64,000 bases of DNA from Chromobacterium phragmitis (GCF_003325475.1 NZ_CP029495.1:3224001-3288000); one strand, 5' to 3'; counted from the first letter of the stretch, positions 1-7,479 are shown. Made by a program: numbers and translations. Notes: generated by a model from the sequence alone, not told the origin.

Positions 1-855
1 GTGCTCGCTGCGGTTCGTCACCCGGTAGTCGGCGACGGCGGCGACGGCGATGAACACGTCGCTGCGGCCCACTTCGGCCAGCACCGCCTGCTGCATCTCC
101 TGCGCGCTTTGCACGTCTATGCGGCGCACGTTCATCGGCGCGTCCATGCCGGTGGGGCCGGAGACCAGCGTCACCTCCGCGCCGGCGTCGCGGCAGGCGC
201 GCGCCAGCGCGTAACCCATCTTGCCGGAGCTGATGTTGGTGATGCCGCGCACCGTGTCGATGGCCTCATAGGTGGGCCCGGCCGTCAGCAGCACTTTCTT
301 GCCGGCCAAGAGCTTGTCGGCGAAGAAACCGTGCAGCAGCTCGACGATCTCGTGCGGCTCCAGCATGCGGCCGTCGCCGGTCTCGCCGCAGGCCTGGAAG
401 CCGTTGCCGGGACCGAACACGGTTACGCCGTCCGCTTCCAGCTGGGCGATGTTGCGCTGATTGGGCGGGTTTTGCCACATCTGCAGATTCATCGCCGGCG
501 CCACGATCAGCGGGCAGGTCCGCGCGGCGGCCATGGTGGACAGCAGATCGTCGCAGGCGCCGTGCGCCAGCTTGAACAGCAGGTTGGCGGTGGCCGGCGC
601 GATCAAAAACGCGTCGGCGCGCCGGGACAGCTCGATGTGGGCCATCGCGTTGCTGGGGCGCGGGTCCCACAGATCGGTGTAGACGGTGTGGCCGGTCAGC
701 GCCTGGAAGGTGGCGGGCGCGATGAAGCGGGTGGCGGATTCAGTCATCACCACCTCCACCTCGTGGCCGGCCTTGATCAGCTGCCGAGCCAGTTCGGCGG
801 ATTTGTAGGCGGCAATGCCGCCGCTGATGCCGAGGAGAATGCGTTTGGCGGTCAT
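1..855 (-). CDS. coaBC: CoaBC (Dfp), phosphopantothenoylcysteine decarboxylase / phosphopantothenate-cysteine ligase, 3' end outside window
   Basis: This bifunctional cytosolic enzyme makes 4'-phosphopantetheine for coenzyme A: the ligase joins 4'-phosphopantothenate to cysteine and the flavin-dependent decarboxylase acts next. The first 285 codons are in the window. The N-terminal flavoprotein opens with ILLGISGGIAAYKSAEL, and the family motifs PAMNLQMW and ACGETGDGRM follow. The ligase part begins near residue 195 with LLTAGPTYEAID and reaches VAAVADYRV at the window edge. The ATG at 853-855 is the only start that keeps the complete FMN-binding N-terminus. The gene is divergent from radC, a pairing common in proteobacteria. 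It belongs to the same pathway as panBCD near 37 kb. The C-terminal part of the ligase domain is not visible. Confidence 0.95.
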   Translation of the reverse strand, partial: MTAKRILLGISGGIAAYKSAELARQLIKAGHEVEVVMTESATRFIAPATFQALTGHTVYTDLWDPRPSNAMAHIELSRRADAFLIAPATANLLFKLAHGACDDLLSTMAAARTCPLIVAPAMNLQMWQNPPNQRNIAQLEADGVTVFGPGNGFQACGETGDGRMLEPHEIVELLHGFFADKLLAGKKVLLTAGPTYEAIDTVRGITNISSGKMGYALARACRDAGAEVTLVSGPTGMDAPMNVRRIDVQSAQEMQQAVLAEVGRSDVFIAVAAVADYRVTNRSEH

Positions 856-1017
856 CTCTATGGGTTCGAAAGCAACCGTAAACTGGCCATTCTAGCGGAT
901 TTGTCCTTTAGGGTGGCCACTAAGTCCGCAGTTTGTGCCAATGTTAATGTCATTGCCTGTTGCTATCTTGTTGGCCGGACCCCACAAACAATGCTATAGC
1001 CAGAAGGAGGATGCGCG

Positions 1018-1692
1018 ATGTCTATCGCCAGTTGGCCGGAATCCGAGCGCCCGCGGGAGAAATTGTTGAGCCAGGGCGCGGCGACGCTGAACGACTCCGA
1101 GCTGCTGGCCATCTTCCTGCGCACCGGCATCAAGGGCGTCAACGCGGTGGAGCTGGCGCGACGGCTGTTGCAGGAATTCGGTTCCCTGTCGTCCCTGTTG
1201 TCCGCCACGCTGCCGGCGTTCAAGGCGACGCCGGGCTTGGGCGAGGCCAAGTATGCGCAACTGATGGCCTGCACCGAGCTGGCGCGCCGCGCGCTGTCCG
1301 AGCAACTGAAGCTGGGCGACGCGCTGTCCAGCCCGCAGCAGGTGCGCGATTATCTGCGGTTGAGCATAGGCAGGCGCGAGGTCGAAACATTTGTTGTGAT
1401 ATTTCTGTCGGCACAAAACCGGCTGATAGAAGTCGAAGAAGTATTCAGAGGAACCTTGACCGAGACCAGGGTGTATCCGCGCGAGGTGTTGCGCAGGGCG
1501 CTGCGGCACAACGCGGCGGCATTGATCGTCGCGCACAACCACCCCTCCGGCGTCAGCGAACCGTCCAGCGCCGACCGGGTGCTGACCGATACGCTCAAGC
1601 GGGCGCTGGAACTGGTCGATATCAGGTTACTTGACCATTTTGTCGTGACCGGCGGGCATGCGGAGTCGTTCGCCGAGCGTGGTTGGCTGTAG
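1018..1692 (+). CDS. radC: RadC family JAB-domain protein
   Basis: 224 aa, the usual RadC length. The N-terminal half has the family opening (ERPREKLL, then LNDSELLAIFLRTG) and a helix-hairpin-helix-like PGLGEAKYAQL segment. The C-terminal half is a JAB/MPN-type metal-binding domain with the AHNHPSG motif (His173, His175) and an Asp about ten residues later, the expected metal ligands. Despite the name, family members have no proven role in radiation repair; a nuclease or peptidase-like activity is inferred from the fold. The start is well set by AAGGAGG about 8 bases upstream of the ATG. It is transcribed divergently from coaBC across about 160 bp. Confidence 0.93.
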   Translation: MSIASWPESERPREKLLSQGAATLNDSELLAIFLRTGIKGVNAVELARRLLQEFGSLSSLLSATLPAFKATPGLGEAKYAQLMACTELARRALSEQLKLGDALSSPQQVRDYLRLSIGRREVETFVVIFLSAQNRLIEVEEVFRGTLTETRVYPREVLRRALRHNAAALIVAHNHPSGVSEPSSADRVLTDTLKRALELVDIRLLDHFVVTGGHAESFAERGWL

Positions 1693-1780
1693 CGGTAGCG
1701 TGAGAACGCGGTTTCCGGTGCGGCGGCGGTTCGACAGTGCCGTCGCCGGTGACGGGGCCGCCAACAAGAAACTGTCTGCT

Positions 1781-1802
1781 TGACCTTGTCTCCACCGCAT
1801 TT
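1781..1802 (+). repeat. Left copy of a 22-bp direct repeat
   Basis: This copy reads TGACCTT G TCTCCA C CGCATTT and matches 20 of 22 positions at 2065-2086, which starts at the stop codon of the 83-aa gene. The pair encloses that gene. See findings. Confidence 0.7.
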
Positions 1803-1815
1803 GAAGGAGGTCATC

Positions 1816-2067
1816 ATGAACATCATGCGTTTGCTGAATGAGTCGGATTACATTCAGGTCAACAACCAGTTCGTCAAGCCGGACTTCCACGCGGTTTCCG
1901 AAGAGTTTTCCGACGATGATGACGTAGTGCTGGAGGCCACGCTGGATGGCCAGGAGCTAGTGTTGACTGTGGCGGACCTGACGGATGCCACGCCGTTGGC
2001 CGATGGCGGTTTCTGGCTGGAGGGACTGGGTTATCTTCGCTTTCTGTCCCAGCAGAATCTGCACTGA
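1816..2067 (+). CDS. Conserved-looking hypothetical protein, 83 aa
   Basis: I do not recognise the family. The ATG at 1816 has a strong GAAGGAGG Shine-Dalgarno 6-8 bases upstream, which favours it over an in-frame ATG 36 bases earlier. The product is small and acidic (a run FSDDDDVV near residue 30) with no signal peptide or membrane segment. Near-perfect 22-bp direct repeats flank the gene, and a rho-independent terminator follows 25 bases after the stop, so it is probably a monocistronic unit. The strong ribosome-binding site, terminator and ordinary codon use support it as a real gene. Confidence 0.75.
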   Translation: MNIMRLLNESDYIQVNNQFVKPDFHAVSEEFSDDDDVVLEATLDGQELVLTVADLTDATPLADGGFWLEGLGYLRFLSQQNLH

Positions 2068-2086
2068 CCTTCTCTCCATCGCATTT
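2065..2086 (+). repeat. Right copy of a 22-bp direct repeat
   Basis: It differs from 1781-1802 at two positions. It includes the TGA stop of the 83-aa gene, which suggests the left copy may be the relic of an earlier tandem copy of the gene's 3' end. Confidence 0.7.
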
Positions 2087-2091
2087 CAATG

Positions 2092-2118
2092 ATGGCCCGG
2101 CGTCGCCGGGCCATTTCC
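2092..2118 (+). terminator. Rho-independent terminator after the 83-aa gene
   Basis: A perfect 10-bp stem ATGGCCCGGC / GCCGGGCCAT with a 3-base loop, followed by a moderately T-rich tail. Confidence 0.75.
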
Positions 2119-2220
2119 ATTTGGCGCGGTGGTTTGATTTGCCTCAATTCCAGTCAAGTTGCGATGTTTTAGAGTGGCGACAGTTATTTGTCAGTCATAA
2201 ATGGAGCGCGCGGAGCGGAT

Positions 2221-2595
2221 ATGCGGAAATTCAGGATAGGCATGGTGGGAGTCGGAGAAACGGGCACGCCTTTGCTGAAGCAGTTGCTGGATGCGCCTTT
2301 TGTCGAGCTGGTCGGCGTGGCGGATCTGGATCTGCAGCTGCCTGGCGTGCTTCTGGCCAAGGAGCGCGGCGTGGCGGTGACCGACAACTTCATCGAGATC
2401 GCCGAGCAGGGCGATAGGGTCGACATCATCATCGACGTTACCGGCTCGCGCAAGGTGAGAGAGGATTTGCGCCGCTACATGCAGTTTTCCGGCAACACGC
2501 ACACGGTGATCGTGCATGAAAGAGTGGCGCTTTTGATGTTGTCGCTGGGCGCGGGACGCTGGGTGGAAACGCGGCATGACGAGTTAAGCTACTGA
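2221..2595 (+). CDS. Stand-alone Rossmann-fold NAD(P)-binding protein, Gfo/Idh/MocA N-terminal-like
   Basis: 124 aa from the ATG at 2221. The N-terminus (RIGMVGVGETGTPLL) carries a G-x-G-x-x-G dinucleotide-binding turn. Alternating beta/alpha segments follow, including LVGVADLD and VDIIIDVTG, as in the N-terminal domain of Gfo/Idh/MocA or DapB-like dehydrogenases. The substrate-binding and catalytic C-terminal domain of those enzymes is absent. The protein may therefore sense NAD(P)H or bind a partner rather than act alone; this is inference. A TTG 33 bases upstream is a possible alternative start. A strong terminator follows, so the gene appears to be a separate unit. Confidence 0.7.
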   Translation: MRKFRIGMVGVGETGTPLLKQLLDAPFVELVGVADLDLQLPGVLLAKERGVAVTDNFIEIAEQGDRVDIIIDVTGSRKVREDLRRYMQFSGNTHTVIVHERVALLMLSLGAGRWVETRHDELSY

Positions 2596-2645
2596 TTTTA
2601 AATGTGAGGCTGCCCGGGTTGCATGGGGAGGCCGAACGAGGGGAT

Positions 2646-2678
2646 GCGGGAGGCCTTGGCCTCCCGCTTTTTTATTGT
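2646..2678 (+). terminator. Strong rho-independent terminator
   Basis: GCGGGAGGCC / GGCCTCCCGC stem followed directly by six T and TATT. It closes the Rossmann-protein unit. Confidence 0.9.
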
Positions 2679-2793
2679 CGGATCGAGAGTTGGGGCGGCC
2701 AGTGTTCTTGTATGCTGAAGGAAGGCGCTCGTGAGGCTCGCCATCGCAGGAAGGCAGGAAGGTCTTCATGGCCATGCAAGAGGGAGGTAGTGT

Positions 2794-3237
2794 ATGTTCA
2801 AGCCATTCAAGAGCGCTTGGGCGCTGGCGCTGATGCCAGGATTGGCCTGCGCGGCGCTCGGGCAGAAAATCGATCTGTCGCCATCCGCTCCAGTCGCAGG
2901 CCGGCAGATGACGGCGGCGCCAAACGGCGCGCCGTATCGCGTGGTGCAGGATCAGGATGCGGCGGGGCGCGTGATCCGGCAATACGTGGCGGCCGATGGC
3001 ACGGTATTCGCCGTTGCCTGGAGCGGCGCCACCCTGCCGAACCTGCAGCAGTTGCTGGGCAGCTATTTCCAGGCGTATCGCCAGGCGCAGCAAGCCAATC
3101 GCCATGGCTTGAACGTGATGAGAGGGACCATAGGTGGCATGGTGGTGCAAACGCGTGGGCGCGTCGGCGATTTTGCCGGTTTCGCCTATGACGCTGCGCT
3201 GGTGCCGGCCGGGGTGAGTCCGGAGCAGTTGCCATGA
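2794..3237 (+). CDS. DUF2844 family exported protein
   Basis: 147 aa with a signal peptide (MFKPFKSAWALALMPGLACA, cleavage near residue 20-22). The mature part matches my memory of DUF2844: a short secreted domain with a conserved central GTVFAVAWSG segment and a C-terminal GFAYDAALVPAGVSPEQLP end. Function is unknown. AGAGGGAGGTAG lies just upstream of the ATG. The stop overlaps the start of the DUF3443 gene by 4 bases (ATGA), so the two are translationally coupled. This pair is a recurrent neighbourhood in Burkholderia-like genomes (recollection), and the proteins may act together in the periplasm or at the cell surface. Confidence 0.85.
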   Translation: MFKPFKSAWALALMPGLACAALGQKIDLSPSAPVAGRQMTAAPNGAPYRVVQDQDAAGRVIRQYVAADGTVFAVAWSGATLPNLQQLLGSYFQAYRQAQQANRHGLNVMRGTIGGMVVQTRGRVGDFAGFAYDAALVPAGVSPEQLP

Positions 3238-4469
3238 GGAGCGGCGCGATAGTTGGAGCGCTGCTATGTGTCGCCTTGCTGCTGAGCGGCTGCGGCGGCG
3301 GGGGCGGAGGAGGGGGGAATCTTTCCGATGGCAGCAATAACGGCTCGACCAGCACTTCCGCCAACAGCGTGGCGATGACGGTGGACGCCGGGCCGGTGTC
3401 TTCCATTGTGGAATTGAATCTGCCCTATGTGTCGGTGACGGTGTGCGCGCCTGGCAGCGCCGGCAATTGCCAGACCATAGATCATGTGCTGGTGGATACC
3501 GGCTCCAGCGGCCTGCGCATATTGTCATCGGCGATGAGCGCCTCGCTGCGTTCCGCGCTGGGCAGCCAGCTGGTGGCCGGACGGCAGGTGGTGGAGTGCA
3601 TGCAGTTCGCCGACGGCATCACTTGGGGGGCGGTCAGTCTTGCCGACGTCAAGATGGCGGGCAAGACGGCGAGCTCCCTGCCTGTCCAGGTGATTTCCGA
3701 TCCGGTCTATACCACGATTCCGGCGGCCTGCTCCTCGTTGGGCAGCAACGAAGGCAGCCTGAGCGGGCTGGGCGCCAACGGCATCATAGGCGTGGGTCTC
3801 AATCTGCAGGATTGCGGCGACAGCTGCGCCACTAATTCAGCCAATTCGCTGTATTACCTCTGTGCTGGCGCTTCCAGCTGCGTGCAGGGGGCCGTGCCGA
3901 CCGCGCAGCAGGTGGCCAATCCGGTGGGCGCGTTCAGCGGCGACAACAACGGCGTGTTGCTGCAATTGCCCAGCCTGGCGACGACGGGAGCGGCGACGGC
4001 GACGGGATCGCTGATCTTCGGCATCGGCACCCAGAGCAACAATGCGATTTCGTCCGCCGCGCAGGCGTTTCCGGTTTCATCCGACGGCTATACCATCAAC
4101 ACGCTGTACAAAGGGGCCAACTACCGGAGCTTCCTCGACAGCGGCTCGAATATCCTGTTTTTCCCAGACGCGGGCATCGCCACTTGCGCGCTGTATGGCG
4201 CGACTTGGTTCTGTCCGGCGTCGCAGCAAAATTTGAGCGCAGTGCTTTCCAGCGGCGCCAGCAACAGCACGGTCAACTTCAGCGTGATCAGCGCCCAGTA
4301 CCTGGCGACCAATAACTATGCGGCGATACCCGGCATCGCCGCGCCCAGCGGCGGCGTGTTTTCCAGCTATTTCGACTGGGGACTGCCTTTCTTCTATGGC
4401 CGCAACGTGTACATCGGCTTCGCCGGCAGAAGCAACCCCAAGGGCAGCGGCGCGATGTATATTTTCTGA
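3234..4469 (+). CDS. DUF3443 family lipoprotein with aspartic-protease-like motifs
   Basis: 411 aa. A lipoprotein signal sequence (LLLSGC, Cys20) is followed by an eight-Gly linker and a Ser/Thr/Asn-rich spacer, so the mature protein should be membrane-anchored by lipid. Two hallmark segments stand out: VLVDTGSSG with Asp88, and FLDSGSNILFF with Asp302. Each is a hydrophobic strand followed by D-T/S-G-S, the arrangement of the two catalytic Asp loops in pepsin-type bilobal aspartic proteases, and the spacing of about 214 residues fits. Several Cys pairs in the mature region suit an exported protein. The family is officially of unknown function, and protease activity is my inference. The gene is coupled to DUF2844 by an ATGA overlap. 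Confidence 0.85.
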   Translation: MRSGAIVGALLCVALLLSGCGGGGGGGGNLSDGSNNGSTSTSANSVAMTVDAGPVSSIVELNLPYVSVTVCAPGSAGNCQTIDHVLVDTGSSGLRILSSAMSASLRSALGSQLVAGRQVVECMQFADGITWGAVSLADVKMAGKTASSLPVQVISDPVYTTIPAACSSLGSNEGSLSGLGANGIIGVGLNLQDCGDSCATNSANSLYYLCAGASSCVQGAVPTAQQVANPVGAFSGDNNGVLLQLPSLATTGAATATGSLIFGIGTQSNNAISSAAQAFPVSSDGYTINTLYKGANYRSFLDSGSNILFFPDAGIATCALYGATWFCPASQQNLSAVLSSGASNSTVNFSVISAQYLATNNYAAIPGIAAPSGGVFSSYFDWGLPFFYGRNVYIGFAGRSNPKGSGAMYIF

Positions 4470-4481
4470 ACTAGTTTGATC

Positions 4482-4510
4482 TTGCGGTGCAACAATCTCT
4501 GTTCTATAAC
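4482..4510 (+). promoter_or_regulatory. Sigma70-type promoter of candidate small RNA
   Basis: TTGCGG at 4482-4487, exactly 17 bp, then TATAAC at 4505-4510. It lies just after the DUF3443 stop and predicts transcription from about 4517, with a terminator about 50-75 bases further on. Confidence 0.6.
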
Positions 4511-4516
4511 GCAATC

Positions 4517-4596
4517 GTCATCACGATGACATCTCCTCTGTCTTTGTGCTTGAGGATCATGGCAAACAGGCCCGGCGCGTTCCGGGCCTTTTTTTG
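4517..4596 (+). ncRNA. Candidate trans-acting small RNA, about 80 nt
   Basis: The predicted transcript starts with a small hairpin (GTCAT-CACG-ATGAC). It continues with a mostly unpaired, pyrimidine-rich stretch containing TCTCCTCTGTC, which could pair with AG-rich ribosome-binding sites. It ends with a 7-bp GC stem and seven T. A 5' hairpin, a single-stranded CU-rich seed and a rho-independent terminator with a U tail are the usual layout of Hfq-dependent sRNAs. No convincing protein is encoded. The alternative is a processed 3'-UTR fragment of the DUF3443 mRNA. Confidence 0.5.
4569..4596 (+). terminator. Rho-independent terminator
   Basis: GGCCCGG-CGCGTT-CCGGGCC stem followed by seven T. 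It serves the candidate sRNA and any read-through from DUF2844-DUF3443. Confidence 0.9.
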
Positions 4597-4672
4597 TTAT
4601 ATGGCCAGCACAAAATGTCAGTTAAGCTAGCATTCGTCTCATGCTACATTTGAATGTCATTTTTATTTCGGG

Positions 4673-4966
4673 ATGATTGTGAACGCGGCTAAGAAATTGC
4701 GCCAGTTGCTGGAACAAAGCGAAGACCCGGAGCAAGTGGCGGTGTTGTTGCGGATGGCGGCGGGCTTGCAGCTCGGTCTGCCGTTTGATTTAAGGCGCTT
4801 GTGCGGTTTGGATTCGGCTTATTTCGAATTGGGCGTGTCGTTGTTGAAGGATTGGCGCGCCGACCACCATATCGCCTCCCGCAGCAAGCTGATCGAATCC
4901 ATTCTGGCCAGGGACCGCGGTTTGCAGCAGCTGTTGTGCCATCTCGGCGCCGGGGCGCTGAACTGA
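4673..4966 (+). CDS. Hypothetical protein, 97 aa
   Basis: I do not recognise the family. The sequence is mainly helical and Leu-rich, with no signal peptide or membrane segment; a central CGLDSAYFELGVSLLKDWRADHH segment divides two helical halves. Start choice is uncertain: the ATG at 4673 and a GTG at 4679 share a weak CGGG ribosome-binding site. The flavin reductase gene follows within 45 bases on the same strand, so co-transcription is likely. Codon use matches the neighbourhood. Confidence 0.65.
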   Translation: MIVNAAKKLRQLLEQSEDPEQVAVLLRMAAGLQLGLPFDLRRLCGLDSAYFELGVSLLKDWRADHHIASRSKLIESILARDRGLQQLLCHLGAGALN

Positions 4967-5010
4967 CGCTTGCTGCTAGAATGGTCGTTTTTAGCGCGAC
5001 AGAGGCAATC

Positions 5011-5565
5011 ATGCTGGCGGATGTGGAACTGGCCAAATCCTATCGTTTGTTGAATCACGGTCCGACGGTGCTGGTGAGCAGCGCGGCAGGCGGCAAGCGC
5101 AACGTGATGGCCGCGGCCTGGGCGATGCCGCTGGATTTCGATCCGCCCAAGGTGCTGGTGGTGGTGGACAAGTCCACTTGCACCCGCGAGCTGATCGAGG
5201 CCAGCGGCGAATTCGTGCTCAACATCCCGTGCCGCGCCCAGGCGGCTCAGGTGGTGCGAGCGGGCAGCGAGAGCGGCCATGGACGGGACAAGTTCGCTTC
5301 CTGCGGTCTTGAGCCTCTGCCGGCGCAGAAAGTGGGCGCGCCCAGGGTGGGCGGCTGCATCGCCTACCTCGAGTGCAAGGTGGTGCCGGAACCGCATAAC
5401 CAGCGGCAGTACGATCTATTCATCGGGGAGGTCATCGCAGCCCAGGCCGACGACGAGGTCTATCGCGATGGCCGCTGGACTTTTTCCGACGCCGCCAAGC
5501 GCAGTCTGCACTATATTTCGGGCGGCGCATTTTTCGCCACCGGCGAGTCATTCCAGGCAGGTTGA
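5011..5565 (+). CDS. Flavin reductase family protein (FMN-binding split barrel)
   Basis: 184 aa from the ATG at 5011, close to the usual size of flavin-reductase-like proteins. Family features visible are an early TVLVSSAAGGKRNVMAAAW segment, which forms the flavin-phosphate strand and turn, then KVLVVVDKSTCTRELI and EFVLNIP, and a late GGCIAYLECKV strand. Such proteins bind FMN and reduce flavins with NAD(P)H or serve as cytosolic electron donors; the partner cannot be told from context. The same frame is open upstream, but GAGGCAA before 5011 and the family N-terminus favour this start. It converges with lolA, which ends about 60 bases downstream. Confidence 0.85.
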   Translation: MLADVELAKSYRLLNHGPTVLVSSAAGGKRNVMAAAWAMPLDFDPPKVLVVVDKSTCTRELIEASGEFVLNIPCRAQAAQVVRAGSESGHGRDKFASCGLEPLPAQKVGAPRVGGCIAYLECKVVPEPHNQRQYDLFIGEVIAAQADDEVYRDGRWTFSDAAKRSLHYISGGAFFATGESFQAG

Positions 5566-5628
5566 GTCGCGCGGCCTGGGGGCAGGGCGCGGCCGTCGGT
5601 CTGAATTCTAGGCAGGCCCTGCGCCGAG

Positions 5629-6249
5629 TCAGTCGCCGCTTACCACGTCCACGCCCTTGGGCGGGGTGAAGGCGAAGCGGTTGGCCGGCAGCGCGGCGTT
5701 CTGTTGCTGCCGGCTGAAAACGATGCGGGTGTCGTTGCCGAAGCTGTCGGTCAGCTGCATTTCCGCCAGCGTATTGTTCTTGAAGCCCATGCGGATGGCG
5801 CTGAAGGTGTTGTCCTGCTTCTTGGGGCTGGCGGCCAGCCATTCCAGATCGCCTTGCTTGCCGGCTTCGTTGAGCTTGTAGCTGCGTTCGATTTCATTGT
5901 TGCCGGCCAAGAGGGCGGCCGGGCTGGAGCCCAGCGCCGCGCCTTGCGCCTTGCGCGTCACCTGGGCCAGGTCCTGGTCATAGATCCACAGCGTCTTGCC
6001 GTCGCCGACGATCAGTTGCGAATACGGTTTGGTGTATTCCCAGCGGAATTTTCCGGGGCGGGCGATTTCCAGCCGGCCGCTTGCCTCCTCGCGCTTGCCT
6101 TTGTTGGTCACGGTTTGGGTAAAGTCGGCGGTCAGCGTTTTGCTGCCGGAGACGAAAGCCTTGAGCTGGGCGACGGCGGAGGCTTGCGCCGGCGCGGCGA
6201 GGCAAACGGCGATGACGGCGGCGCCCAGCGCCGGGAATAACGGTTTCAT
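5629..6249 (-). CDS. lolA: LolA, periplasmic outer-membrane lipoprotein carrier
   Basis: 206 aa with a Sec signal peptide (MKPLFPALGAAVIAVCLAAPAQA). LolA takes lipoproteins released by the LolCDE ABC transporter, carries them through the periplasm and hands them to the outer-membrane receptor. Family features include the TLTADFTQTV strand, SGRLEIARPGKFRWEY with its conserved Arg-Trp region, and QLIVGDGKTLWIYDQDL. It lies downstream of an unknown lipoprotein gene with a 99-base gap that holds a terminator-like hairpin, so it may have its own promoter. The usual ftsK neighbour is absent here. Confidence 0.93.
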   Translation of the reverse strand: MKPLFPALGAAVIAVCLAAPAQASAVAQLKAFVSGSKTLTADFTQTVTNKGKREEASGRLEIARPGKFRWEYTKPYSQLIVGDGKTLWIYDQDLAQVTRKAQGAALGSSPAALLAGNNEIERSYKLNEAGKQGDLEWLAASPKKQDNTFSAIRMGFKNNTLAEMQLTDSFGNDTRIVFSRQQQNAALPANRFAFTPPKGVDVVSGD

Positions 6250-6300
6250 GCGTGAAGGTCCTCGCGGAAAGCCCGGACGGGGATGAAAAGGATGGGACAG

Positions 6301-6331
6301 AAAAGCGGCGGCCCGGTTCTGCCCCCGGGCC
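6301..6331 (-). terminator. Probable terminator after the lipoprotein gene
   Basis: On the minus strand, GGCCCGG, an 8-base loop and CCGGGCC are followed by GCCGCTTTTC. The T tract is short and offset from the stem, so termination may be partial, with read-through into lolA. Confidence 0.5.
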
Positions 6332-6348
6332 TGGCAAAATGTCAGCGA

Positions 6349-7479
6349 TTATTGCGCGCGACGAGCCTTGCGCTGCTTTTTCTTTTTGGATTTGATCTGA
6401 GGCTGAACGTACGGCTCGGCGGGCGCGGCAGCGGCAACTTCGTCCGAGGCCTCGTCGTGTTCGCCTGACACCAGCTTGTCCGCGCCTTTCAGCCATTTAG
6501 GCAGCTCCAGCTTGTCGTAGTCGACGATGTCGCTTTCGCCCAGTTGGTAAACGAATTGGGGCTTGCCGTAATGGCTGTAGCGGGTATGGACGTAGGCATC
6601 GCCATTGAATTCCGGCGTTTCGATGTGTATCTGCTGGCGCATGGCGAGCAAATCGCCGCCGCGGCTGACATAGATGTCGCTGACGGTGAGGTTTTTGCCG
6701 AAACTCGCCGGCGCCGCGCTGACGAAGCCCTGCACCAGCCTGATCATCGCCTCGGCGCTGAGTTTGTCATTCGGCTGCTTGGCTTGCTCACGCGCCACTT
6801 TGGCCAAGCCATCCAGCATCTGCAGGGTCAGTTTTTGTTCCTGTTCGTGGTTCAGCGTCATGCGCAACTTGTAGCGTGCCCCGACTTCGCCGGCGTAGGC
6901 GTCCAGCGGTTGGAAGCTGAATGCCTGCTTGTCCACGGCGGCATAGGCCTGATCGATGACCTGCGGCATTGCCTGGTACATTTCCTTTAGCGGCATCTTG
7001 GCGGCCATGTCGGCGGGCAGTTTGGCGCGGATGAACTTGCCGGACTGTTTGCGCAGCGAGGGCAGGAACAGGTCGACGGCGGAAGGGTCCACCAGCAGCG
7101 ACATGTCTTGGGCGTGGAACTGCAGCGGCACCTTGACGCTGGCCAGCAGGTTGCGGCGTTCGAAGCGCAGCTCGGGTATGGCCTCCAGGCGGCCGGTGGG
7201 GGCGTCCAGCGCGCCGCTGACCTGGATGCGGATCGAGCGGCCGACTTGGTCTATGGTGTCGGCGATTTCGGGTTCGGCGAGCTTGGAATCTTTGCCGGAG
7301 AAGGCGAGTTTGTCGAAGCCGATCTGGGCGTCGAAGTTGTAGCTGGCGTTTTGCCAGTTTTGCACCATCACCTTGCGGGCGGCTTCGTCCGGCGTTTTTC
7401 CGGCCAGCGGCGTGGCGCAGCCTGCGAGCAGGGCGAGGGAAGAGAGGGCGGCGGCGGCCGCCAGTTTCATGCGGATCAT
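6349..7479 (-). CDS. Unrecognised lipoprotein, about 376 aa
   Basis: A lipoprotein signal (MKLAAAAALSSLALLAGC) ends in the lipobox LAGC. The mature protein is a long mixed alpha/beta sequence without a motif I can name. It has SLLVDPSAVDLFLP in the middle and a strongly basic Lys/Arg-rich tail (KSKKKKQRKARRAQ). Such a tail in an exported protein might bind anionic lipopolysaccharide, peptidoglycan or nucleic acid; this is inference. I chose the ATG at 7479, with AGGA about 11 bases upstream; an ATG at 7470 or a TTG at 7506 are alternatives. The layout faintly recalls YdgA/DUF945 proteins but I do not make that call. Confidence 0.7.
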   Translation of the reverse strand: MIRMKLAAAAALSSLALLAGCATPLAGKTPDEAARKVMVQNWQNASYNFDAQIGFDKLAFSGKDSKLAEPEIADTIDQVGRSIRIQVSGALDAPTGRLEAIPELRFERRNLLASVKVPLQFHAQDMSLLVDPSAVDLFLPSLRKQSGKFIRAKLPADMAAKMPLKEMYQAMPQVIDQAYAAVDKQAFSFQPLDAYAGEVGARYKLRMTLNHEQEQKLTLQMLDGLAKVAREQAKQPNDKLSAEAMIRLVQGFVSAAPASFGKNLTVSDIYVSRGGDLLAMRQQIHIETPEFNGDAYVHTRYSHYGKPQFVYQLGESDIVDYDKLELPKWLKGADKLVSGEHDEASDEVAAAAPAEPYVQPQIKSKKKKQRKARRAQ

